NCBI GenBank assembly: GCA_043775075.1
Contig: JAYVSS010000423.1
Coordinates: 1-24,195 of the forward strand
Length of the DNA: 24,195 bases
From: JANLQX01 sp043775075
GTDB lineage: Bacteria > Actinomycetota > Acidimicrobiia > Acidimicrobiales > JANYDT01
Reading direction: 5' to 3'
Program-made: the position numbers and the translations under genes
Shown here: positions 7,441 to 13,921 of the stretch, piece after piece
How the letters are laid out: each line of letters starts with the position of its first letter
How positions within the stretch are numbered: position 1 is the first letter of the stretch
The notes under the pieces: model-generated
The model's database searches: none
The model's input: the letters and a program-made list of their open reading frames with translations, nothing else
Told to the model about the DNA's origin: nothing

Positions 7441-7940
7441 ATGAACCCGACGGAGATGGCCCAAGCGATTGCCGCGATGTCGGAGGCGATGGCGCGTGAT
7501 GCCAGCGTTGATCTTGGGGCTCGGGTCGAACATTGTCCGGCGTGGTCCGTTCGTGATCTCGTCGTTCACATTGGTGACGTGCAGTGGTTCTGGGCCGAGG
7601 TCGTCGGTCAGCGATTCACCAATCGTGCCGAGATCGACGCCAACCCTCGGCCAACGGAACGCGGCGAGCCGATCGCCTGGTTTCGTCGGCAGACATCTCG
7701 ACGGTCGGTCTGACCGAGTTCGTCGAGGTGATGTCGGTGGACCTCGTGGACGGCGCCTTGCCGCGTGCCATTGCCTTGACGCCGACGGACGACGAGTGGC
7801 GAGGCACGATGTTTCCTGCGCACGGGTCGCCGATCACGCTGGCGATGAGCGCGTCCGACCTGCTGCTTGCGGTTTGGGGGCGCAAGATAGCGGCTGATCC
7901 CGGCATTGCCGGGGCGCTGGCGTGCGTGGACCTCAGCTAG
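7441..7940 (+). pseudogene. Broken mycothiol-dependent maleylpyruvate isomerase-family gene (TIGR03083-like)
   Basis: Two pieces of one protein lie in different frames. The first, from ATG 7441 (GGAG at 7429-7432), reads MNPTEMAQAIAAMSEAMARD, then VEHCPAWSVRDLVVHIGDVQWFWAEVV and RPTERGEPIAWFRRQTS. It stops at 7713. The second, one frame away, resumes at about 7710 with VGLTEFVEVMSVDLVDG and runs through SPITLAMSASDLLLAVWGR to TAG 7940. These are the N- and C-terminal parts of TIGR03083-type proteins, which are usually about 230-260 residues. Here only about 165 codons remain. The middle, including the R/H-x-x-x-H-E-T-A-V-H metal-binding segment, is missing, so a deletion of perhaps 70-80 codons also shifted the frame. 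Not expected to be active. Confidence 0.75.
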
Positions 7941-7955
7941 GGGTCGTAGCAGTGG

Positions 7956-8513
7956 TCAAACAGTGCGGCCCAGAAAACAGAGGAACTCGGTCTGCAAGTC
8001 CGCACCTTCTGGTGACTCTGCTTTGTCGGCGAACACGCCCGGTCGGCGGATCATCGCGTCCATTGGCTTGAGGCCGTCGTAGGCGCCTTGCACGAGGTCT
8101 GGGGGAAGCATCTCGTCGCCGCCAACGGTGCGGGCGAGATCCCAGGTATGAACGAGCACATCGGTGCAGATGATCCGGCCCACGAGTTGGTCCGCCGGCA
8201 TCGGGCCGAACGGGCCGTTGACGATGGCGGAATAGTCGGCGGTGGCCGCAGCGGCGAGGAAAGCCTCACGCGTCGAGTTCCACGCTGAGCGAATGTTCTC
8301 ATCGGCGGCGACTTCCGGCGACGCCGCCGCCCCGATGGCCGAACCTATGCGGCGCAAGTTGTTGGTGACGTGGGCCACCACATCGCGGGCCTTCCACTCC
8401 TCGCACGGGGATTGGTTGGTCCATGCGGTGTCGGCCGTGGCCTGCACGCGCTGGTCGAAACCGGCGACGGTTTGGGTAATTCGATCAATAGTTTCCTGGC
8501 TCATGGCCGCCAT
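7956..8513 (-). CDS. TIGR03086-family DinB/mycothiol-type protein
   Basis: About 185 residues. It shows the DinB-like four-helix pattern of the TIGR03086 / maleylpyruvate isomerase N-terminal family of actinobacteria: TNQSPCEEWKARDVVAHV near residues 30-50 with a metal-binding type His, then ADQLVGRIICTDVLVHTWDLARTVG with a second conserved His-x-W-D-L. Members are thought to be mycothiol-dependent enzymes, but the substrate here is unknown. The ATG at 8513 or the one at 8504 could be the start; the frame also runs to a TTG at 8561. It converges with the broken relative at 7441-7940, 15 bases away. The two belong to related superfamilies but are not copies of each other. Confidence 0.85.
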   Translation of the reverse strand: MAAMSQETIDRITQTVAGFDQRVQATADTAWTNQSPCEEWKARDVVAHVTNNLRRIGSAIGAAASPEVAADENIRSAWNSTREAFLAAAATADYSAIVNGPFGPMPADQLVGRIICTDVLVHTWDLARTVGGDEMLPPDLVQGAYDGLKPMDAMIRRPGVFADKAESPEGADLQTEFLCFLGRTV

Positions 8514-8640
8514 CGTAGGAACTCGCTCGGGCGGAACCGAGATCGCTGGCCGGACATACAAGAGTTCGCATCCCCATTTCTCGGAACCAGGTGAACGCCA
8601 ACGGGCACACGGTCGTATCTACAACCAGTCCAACCGATTA

Positions 8641-8646
8641 AAGGAG
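8641..8646 (+). promoter_or_regulatory. Ribosome-binding site AAGGAG for the TPR gene
   Basis: AAGGAG ends five bases before ATG 8652 and fixes the start of the secreted TPR protein. It is one of the strongest Shine-Dalgarno sites in the window. Confidence 0.75.
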
Positions 8647-8651
8647 CTCCA

Positions 8652-9314
8652 ATGACCCGCATCTCTCGCCCCAGTGCCTTCGTCCTCGTCCTGCTGTTTG
8701 CCGCTGTTCCGCTGCGGGCCTCGGCCGCCGATACGGGTGGCAGGAGCGTGACGTCGTCGGCCCCGGCCCCGGTGCCATTGACCCTGGGGGCCACGCCCAC
8801 AGCGCCCACCACGCCCGCCACCCCCACAATCCCGGCCACCCCCGCCACCCCCACAACGCCCACAACGCCGGTTACCCCTACTACCGCCCCCGCGGCGTCG
8901 AAAGTCTCGGCGGCCACCGGCACGAAGTCCGTTGTGGCGCTCCTTAAGGAAGCCCGCGCGTCAATTGCTGGCAAGAAGTGGACCGATACCATCACCACGT
9001 TGCAGGCGGCGGCGGCGATTGAGCCATCGAATGCCGACGTACAGAACCTTCTCGGTTACTCAAATCGGAACAACGGGGACTACCCGGCGGCACTTCGCTA
9101 TTACGCCGCCGCCCTCACCATCAATCCCAACCACACCGGCGCCCTTGAGTATCAGGGTGTGGCCTTCCTCAAGCTCGGCCTACCGGCCAAGGCCAAAGCA
9201 AACCTGGCTCGCCTGAAGACGATCTGCGGCGCGTCGTGCGGAGAATACAAAGATTTGGCCGCAGCGCTCAACGCCGAAACTGGTAAGAAGTCCGTGCGCT
9301 TAGCAAAGAAATAG
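8652..9314 (+). CDS. Secreted TPR protein with Thr/Pro-rich linker
   Basis: 220 residues. The N-terminus MTRISRPSAFVLVLLFAAVP ends in ASA-AD near residue 26, a signal peptide likely cut by signal peptidase I. Residues about 48-80 are a Thr/Pro/Ala linker of irregular TPT/TPA units. Residues about 95-190 form two to three tetratricopeptide-like helix pairs (KKWTDTITTLQAAAAIEPSN; NLLGYSNRNNGDYPAALRYY; ALEYQGVAFLKLGLPAKA). A conserved-looking end, LKTICGASCGEYKDL, carries Cys192 and Cys196 and is followed by a basic tail. I recall similar small exported TPR proteins with C-x-x-x-C-x-E-Y ends in other bacteria; their role is unknown to me. It probably works as a protein-interaction module outside the membrane. 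It is isolated between a divergent and a convergent neighbour, so likely monocistronic. Confidence 0.85.
   Translation: MTRISRPSAFVLVLLFAAVPLRASAADTGGRSVTSSAPAPVPLTLGATPTAPTTPATPTIPATPATPTTPTTPVTPTTAPAASKVSAATGTKSVVALLKEARASIAGKKWTDTITTLQAAAAIEPSNADVQNLLGYSNRNNGDYPAALRYYAAALTINPNHTGALEYQGVAFLKLGLPAKAKANLARLKTICGASCGEYKDLAAALNAETGKKSVRLAKK
8793..8891 (+). repeat. Thr/Pro-coding low-complexity repeat
   Basis: C-rich, imperfect nine- to twelve-base units of the form CCCACMACG/CCSGCCACC encode the Thr-Pro linker of the TPR protein. Such tracts change length easily by slippage, so linker length may vary between strains. Confidence 0.7.
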
Positions 9315-9326
9315 TGGGCGCAGGCT

Positions 9327-10190
9327 CTAGAGGGTCCCGAAGACGGTGCCCGGTTGGGCCCTGCTCGTTGGTGCAGCCAGCGTTTCGAGGTCGGCCTCGT
9401 CAAACGCCGCAAACGCCGGCGCCGATGCCTCAACGGTGAGTGCGAGCAGGTCGACGCTGCCGTCGTCGAAGGCGGCCTCAACCCGCTGGAGGTAGGGTGC
9501 CAGGACATCGCACAGACCGGCCCATGTAACGATCCGCAATCCTTCATCGTGGGGCAGGGTGACCACAACAGCATCGATGGCCCCATCAGGAAAGATCGTG
9601 GCGACACCGGGCGTCCACATAGATGCTCGGGTCACCAGCGGGGGTACTTCGCGACCGATGAACATGAATATGTTCGGGGCCACGATGTTGGCTCCTGCTT
9701 GCTCGAGCCACCCGTTCACCTCGCTGCGCCGATACGTGTACATCCACCAGGCGTGAAGGTCGTCGCCATTCATCGTCAAGGTGTCGCTTCCATTGACGGA
9801 GACCGTTGCGTGGTGACGGTCTTGGCCCAACCAGTTGATGGCCACTGGATCGATGAATGCGCGCATAGTTTCGTCGGTCGCCAGTACGGGTCGAACACCA
9901 GGTTCGGGCCGCGCCAACTCGGTGCCCGAGGTGATGTCAGTTTCGGCCGCAGCGGCCAGGGACCAGCACACGATCCCCGTTTCCAGTGGGGCATAGCTTG
10001 GCTGGGCGAAGGGGACGCTGACCAAGGTGCGATCGTTCGGCCCGGGCGCCAGCGTGAATGTCGTTCCGGTGATCGCGCTGGTGTAGGTGGTGGAGCCGCC
10101 GACGCTGGAGAAGTACTCGCCATCGTGGCGGTTCTCGCCCGCTTCGACCACCCGGCCGAAGGCGGCGTTGATGGTGAAATGAGGTGGCAT
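9327..10190 (-). CDS. Unrecognised 287-residue protein
   Basis: From ATG 10190 (GGGAG at 10199-10203, eight bases upstream) the protein begins MPPHFTINAAFGRVVEAGEN. It has no signal peptide or membrane helix that I can see. Features are a Ser/Thr-rich segment (SSVGGSTTYTSAITGTTFTL), an aromatic block NGDDLHAWWMYTYRRSEVNG, the stretch VAPNIFMFIGREVPPLVTR and TPGVATIFPDGAIDAVVVTL. The end is acidic and Ala-rich. The alternation of short beta-like strands suggests a soluble mostly-beta or alpha/beta protein. I do not recognise the family. It is divergent from hutU with an 88-base shared region and converges with the TPR gene. The long frame can be extended to 10376, but that would overlap hutU, and the ribosome site supports 10190. 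Confidence 0.75.
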   Translation of the reverse strand: MPPHFTINAAFGRVVEAGENRHDGEYFSSVGGSTTYTSAITGTTFTLAPGPNDRTLVSVPFAQPSYAPLETGIVCWSLAAAAETDITSGTELARPEPGVRPVLATDETMRAFIDPVAINWLGQDRHHATVSVNGSDTLTMNGDDLHAWWMYTYRRSEVNGWLEQAGANIVAPNIFMFIGREVPPLVTRASMWTPGVATIFPDGAIDAVVVTLPHDEGLRIVTWAGLCDVLAPYLQRVEAAFDDGSVDLLALTVEASAPAFAAFDEADLETLAAPTSRAQPGTVFGTL

Positions 10191-10278
10191 CAGCAGCACT
10201 CCCGGCTCGTGCTCGCACGGATGTGGCAAAGCGGGAGCGTGCTTCGAGCGTAGGCCCGGCAACGCATACGCTGATTCC
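10191..10278. promoter_or_regulatory. Divergent promoter region for hutU and the unknown gene
   Basis: These 88 bases separate two divergent starts and must hold at least one promoter. A short dyad CGTGC-TC-GCACG lies at 10208-10219 and GAGCG/GCGTGC words recur nearby. No clear -35/-10 pair is visible. It is a candidate place for a histidine- or urocanate-responsive repressor site, but nothing in the sequence proves that. Confidence 0.4.
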
Positions 10279-11943
10279 GTGCCCTCCGGACCTCGCCCCG
10301 TTCGTGCCAATCGCGGTTCCGCCCTGACATGTCGTGGTTGGGGGCAGGAAGCGGCGCAGCGCATGCTGATGAACAACCTCGACCCGGACGTGGCGGAGCG
10401 GCCCGATGATCTCGTTGTCTACGGGGGTACCGGTCGGGCCGCCCGCTCCTGGGACGCCTTTGACGCAATGGTACGTACGCTTACCACGTTGGCGGACGAT
10501 GAAACCATGCTTGTTCAATCAGGGAAGCCGGTGGGCGTATTTCGAACGCATGAATGGGCGCCGCGGGTGTTGCTGGCGAACTCCAACCTGGTGCCGGAAT
10601 GGGGGAACTGGGACGAGTTCCGGCGCCTTGAACAGCTCGGCCTCACGATGTACGGGCAAATGACCGCTGGTTCGTGGATCTACATCGGCACCCAGGGAAT
10701 CCTCCAGGGGACGTATGAGTGTTTCGCCGAGATCGCTCGGCGCCGCTTCGGCGGCACGCTCGCTGGAACCATTACCCTGACCGCCGGGCTCGGGGGCATG
10801 GGAGGGGCTCAGCCGCTCGCGGTGACCATGAACGACGGTGTGGCGCTGTGCATTGATATCGACGCCACGCGTGTACAACGCCGAGTGGAAACCCGCTACC
10901 TCGATGAGATTGCCGATTCCGTCGAAGACGCCGTGGCGCGATGCGAGAAAGCCGCCCGAGAACAGCGGCCGCTCTCCGTCGGCGTGGTCGGAAACGCTGC
11001 AGACCTGCTCCCTCGCCTTCTGGCCGACGGTTTCCCCGCCGACATCGTCACCGATCAAACCAGCGCTCACGATCCTCTCTCCTACGTTCCCAACGACCTC
11101 ACGCCGGAAGCCGCTGATCGTCTGCGCGCAGATAATCCAGCCGAAATGATTCGGCGGTCGCGTCTATCCATGGCCGCCCACTGCGCCGCTATGGTCGGCT
11201 TTCAAGACGCCGGGGCGGAAGTATTCGACTACGGCAACAGCCTCCGGGCAGAGGCGAAGCTGGGCGGTTTCACTCGGGCGTTCGACTATCCCGGGTTTCT
11301 CCCGGCGTACATTCGCCCGTTGTTCTGCGAAGGCAAGGGTCCGTTTCGCTGGGTGGCGTTGTCGGGTGATCCAGCGGACATCGCCGCCACTGATCGGGCC
11401 GTGCTCGAAGAGTTCCCGGACGACGATGGTTTAGCGAAATGGATTCGAATGGCGGGCGAGCGAGTGGCATTTCAAGGATTGCCAGCGCGCATATGTTGGC
11501 TCGGATACGGGGAGCGCCATCGCCTCGGCCTGCGGTTCAACGAGATGGTGAAGTCGGGCGAACTCAAGGCGCCTATCGTCATCGGTCGCGATCACCTCGA
11601 TTCCGGATCAGTCGCCTCGCCCTATAGGGAAACCGAAGCGATGAAAGACGGCTCGGATGCCATCGCCGATTGGCCGCTGCTGAATGCGTTGGTGAACACA
11701 TCAAGCGGAGCTTCGTGGGTGAGTATCCATCACGGCGGCGGTGTCGGGATCGGACGATCGATTCACGCCGGGATGGTGGCCGTGGCCGACGGGACCGCTC
11801 TGGCCCACGAGAAACTTTCGCGAGTGCTCGTGAACGATCCGGGAATGGGCGTCATCCGCCATGTGGATGCGGGGTATGACGAAGCGATCACCGCGGCCGA
11901 CGAGCGTGGCGTGCGGATTCCGATGCGTGAGGGCGGGGCATGA
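10279..11943 (+). CDS. hutU: Urocanate hydratase
   Basis: Second enzyme of histidine degradation: converts urocanate to 4-imidazolone-5-propionate using tightly bound NAD+. 554 residues, the normal length. Expected features are present: RGSALTCRGWGQEAAQRMLM near the start, LTAGLGGMGGAQPLAVTMN (about 167-185, the dinucleotide-binding glycine run), TDQTSAHDPL, the DYGNSLRAEAKLGG block, FCEGKGPFRWVALSGDP, and Cys406 in LPARICWLGYGER at the place of the active-site Cys410 of the Pseudomonas putida enzyme. The start is a GTG at 10279, chosen because family members begin just before the RGSxLTC block; no clear ribosome site is seen. First gene of the plus-strand hut unit. Its last codons are copied just downstream (see the repeat at 11909-11987). 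Confidence 0.97.
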   Translation: MPSGPRPVRANRGSALTCRGWGQEAAQRMLMNNLDPDVAERPDDLVVYGGTGRAARSWDAFDAMVRTLTTLADDETMLVQSGKPVGVFRTHEWAPRVLLANSNLVPEWGNWDEFRRLEQLGLTMYGQMTAGSWIYIGTQGILQGTYECFAEIARRRFGGTLAGTITLTAGLGGMGGAQPLAVTMNDGVALCIDIDATRVQRRVETRYLDEIADSVEDAVARCEKAAREQRPLSVGVVGNAADLLPRLLADGFPADIVTDQTSAHDPLSYVPNDLTPEAADRLRADNPAEMIRRSRLSMAAHCAAMVGFQDAGAEVFDYGNSLRAEAKLGGFTRAFDYPGFLPAYIRPLFCEGKGPFRWVALSGDPADIAATDRAVLEEFPDDDGLAKWIRMAGERVAFQGLPARICWLGYGERHRLGLRFNEMVKSGELKAPIVIGRDHLDSGSVASPYRETEAMKDGSDAIADWPLLNALVNTSSGASWVSIHHGGGVGIGRSIHAGMVAVADGTALAHEKLSRVLVNDPGMGVIRHVDAGYDEAITAADERGVRIPMREGGA

Positions 11944-11987
11944 GGGCGACGATCGGGCAGAGCGTGCGAATTCCGATGCGTGAGGGC
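11909..11987 (+). repeat. Duplicated hutU 3' end before the deformylase gene
   Basis: Bases 11909-11934 (the end of hutU) and 11962-11987 (intergenic) are the same 26 bases with one mismatch, 53 bases apart. The last 18 bases of each copy are identical. The downstream copy contains GAGGG (11982-11986), seven bases before ATG 11994, so it supplies the ribosome-binding site of the next gene. The repeat probably arose by a local duplication. Confidence 0.85.
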
Positions 11988-11993
11988 TGAGGC

Positions 11994-12569
11994 ATGGCGG
12001 TTCGCCCAATCGCTCATATCGGTCACCCAGTACTACGTGTACCTACGAAGACTCTGATGGCTGAAGAGTTGGCCTCGCCCGAGATGCAGTCGTTAATTGA
12101 CGACATGATCGACACAATGCGCCACGCCAACGGCGCGGGCATCGCCGCCAATCAAGTACATCAATCGGTGCGCGTCACGGTGATCGAAGTAAACGACAAC
12201 CCGCGTTATCCGTACAAGCCGAAGATCCCACTGACGGTCTTGGTGAATCCGACGATCGAATTCCTGGACGATGAGATGGTGGACATCAACGAAGGATGTC
12301 TCAGTGTGCCGAACCTCCGCGGCACCGTTGCCCGTCATGTGAACATCCGCATCACCTATCTCGATCGAAACGGCGACCCTCACGACGAGGTCCGCCGTGG
12401 CCTCACCGCGGGGACGATGCAACATGAGTGCGATCATCTCGACGGAAAGCTCTTCGTCGATCTGGTGACCGACCCGACAACGTTCACCACCTGGGAGCAA
12501 TTCGAGCTCCACCACCGAGCGGCATTCATCGAGCGGATCACCGCATTCGTCGAACGCGTCGGCTCATAA
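11994..12569 (+). CDS. def: Peptide deformylase-family protein within the hut operon
   Basis: 191 residues with all three motifs of the deformylase family: NGAGIAANQV (about 46-55, motif 1), EGCLSVP with metal ligand Cys102 (motif 2) and MQHECDHLDG with His144, Glu145 and His148 (motif 3). Known members remove the formyl group from N-formylmethionine of nascent proteins. Motif 1 has Asn where the commonest form has Pro (GxAAPQ). An inserted segment DNPRYPYKPKIPLTVLVNP precedes the central strands, and the C-terminus is long and helical. The gene lies between hutU and hutF on the same strand, with 50 bases before it and 17 after. HutF makes N-formylglutamate, so a deformylase here may serve histidine degradation instead of, or besides, translation. 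The family is certain; the substrate is not. Confidence 0.93.
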   Translation: MAVRPIAHIGHPVLRVPTKTLMAEELASPEMQSLIDDMIDTMRHANGAGIAANQVHQSVRVTVIEVNDNPRYPYKPKIPLTVLVNPTIEFLDDEMVDINEGCLSVPNLRGTVARHVNIRITYLDRNGDPHDEVRRGLTAGTMQHECDHLDGKLFVDLVTDPTTFTTWEQFELHHRAAFIERITAFVERVGS

Positions 12570-12586
12570 GCACACATGACAAGCAC

Positions 12587-13921
12587 ATGACGACGTTCTG
12601 GTGTGAGTACGCCTGGCTCGGTGGCACGGGCCTGACGAGCAATGTGCTGTTGACGGTCATTGATGGAGTTCTTATCGATGTGCAAGTGCTCCCTACGGCC
12701 CCGCTCGGAGCAGAACGAGTCAGCGGCATCGTGCTTCCGGGCCTCGCCAATGCTCACTCCCATGCGTTCCACCGGGCGCTGCGAGGACGAACGCATGCCG
12801 GGACCGGATCGTTCTGGACATGGCGTGATCAGATGTACGACGTTGCGGCGCGCCTTGATCCCTCGTTGTACCTGGCCCTGGCGACCGCCACATTTGCCGA
12901 AATGGTGTTGTGTGGCTTCACCGCGGTGGGCGAGTTCCACTACCTCCACCACGGTCCCGGTGGCACGCTCTACGACAACCGCAACGAGATGGGCGACGTG
13001 CTGATGGAAGCCGCCGACCAGGCCGGGATTCGCCTCACCCTTCTGGACACCTGCTATCTGCGTGGTGGGTTCGCCGAGGATTTGAACGACGTGCAGCGGC
13101 GGTATTCCGATGGAAGCGTCGACGCCTGGATTGAACGCAACGAAGCGTTCTCGAAACCGACTGACACCCGGACAATGAAATTCGGCGCGGCCATCCATTC
13201 CGTACGTGCGCTTAGCGAACAACAGATTTCGGAGGTGGCGGCGTGGACGCTGAGTCATGGGCTTCCGTTGCACGCCCACGTCTCGGAGCAGGTGGCCGAA
13301 AACGAGGCGTGTCTGCGGTTTACCGGCCGCACCCCAACCCAGCTGCTCGCTCATGCCGGGGCGCTGTCCGATCAGTTCTGCGCGGTGCATGCCACTCGTC
13401 TGTCCTCGGCTGATATCGACCTCCTCGGAGCGGCCGGGGCCACGATATGCATCTGTGCAACGACGGAGCGAGACCTGGCAGACGGCATCTGCGAGTCCAC
13501 CGGGCTCGTGCGCGCCGGTGCGCGCCTTGCCATCGGATCGGACTCCCATGCCGTGATCGATCCGTTTGAGGAAACCCGCGCCATCGAAACGCATCAACGC
13601 CTGAAGACTCACGTGCGGGGAAACCATCGCTCGGACGAACTGGTCGGCGCGGCATCGCTCAACGGGTACCGCGCCCTCGGTTGGGCAGGTGGTCGACTAA
13701 GTGCTGGGGCGGTCGCCGATCTCGTGGTCATCGATCCCCACTCGGCCCGGCTGGCGGGCACCGACCGAGCGGATGTCGCCTCTCTGGTATTCGGCGCCAC
13801 GGCCAGTGATGTCCGCGATGTGATGGTCAACGGTCGCTGGGTGGTGCGTGACCGCAACCATGTCAGTTTTGATGTGCCACGTGCTCTTAGTACCTCAATC
13901 GCAGCAATCTGGAGCAATTGA
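12587..13921 (+). CDS. hutF: Formimidoylglutamate deiminase
   Basis: Hydrolyses N-formimidoyl-L-glutamate to N-formyl-L-glutamate and ammonia, the step specific to the five-step histidine pathway. 444 residues, amidohydrolase superfamily. Seen: GLANAHSHAFHRALRG with metal ligands His57 and His59, the GSFWTWRDQMYDVAARLDP block diagnostic of HutF, then LPLHAHVSEQVAENEACL and IGSDSHAVIDPFEETRAIE with the late His/Asp ligands. The frame is open further upstream, but that part overlaps the deformylase gene, and family members begin near the ATG at 12587. Its stop overlaps the hutI start by one base (TGATG), so the two are coupled. All catalytic features seem intact. Confidence 0.95.
   Translation: MTTFWCEYAWLGGTGLTSNVLLTVIDGVLIDVQVLPTAPLGAERVSGIVLPGLANAHSHAFHRALRGRTHAGTGSFWTWRDQMYDVAARLDPSLYLALATATFAEMVLCGFTAVGEFHYLHHGPGGTLYDNRNEMGDVLMEAADQAGIRLTLLDTCYLRGGFAEDLNDVQRRYSDGSVDAWIERNEAFSKPTDTRTMKFGAAIHSVRALSEQQISEVAAWTLSHGLPLHAHVSEQVAENEACLRFTGRTPTQLLAHAGALSDQFCAVHATRLSSADIDLLGAAGATICICATTERDLADGICESTGLVRAGARLAIGSDSHAVIDPFEETRAIETHQRLKTHVRGNHRSDELVGAASLNGYRALGWAGGRLSAGAVADLVVIDPHSARLAGTDRADVASLVFGATASDVRDVMVNGRWVVRDRNHVSFDVPRALSTSIAAIWSN

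Noticed and set aside
7441..7713. Treating the first part of the broken mycothiol-type gene as a complete small protein
   Set aside because: It stops immediately after the deletion point, and its missing C-terminal part is readable in the next frame.
9354..10253. Open frame of 299 codons on the plus strand
   Set aside because: It is opposite the unknown gene at 9327-10190, which has a good ribosome site and balanced composition. The plus translation is Gly/Arg/Asp-rich without hydrophobic core patterning.
12434..13627. Long open frame of 397 codons on the minus strand
   Set aside because: It lies opposite hutF, whose catalytic motifs are all in the plus frame. The minus translation has no recognisable domain and is Arg/Gly/His-rich, as expected for a shadow of a GC-rich gene.
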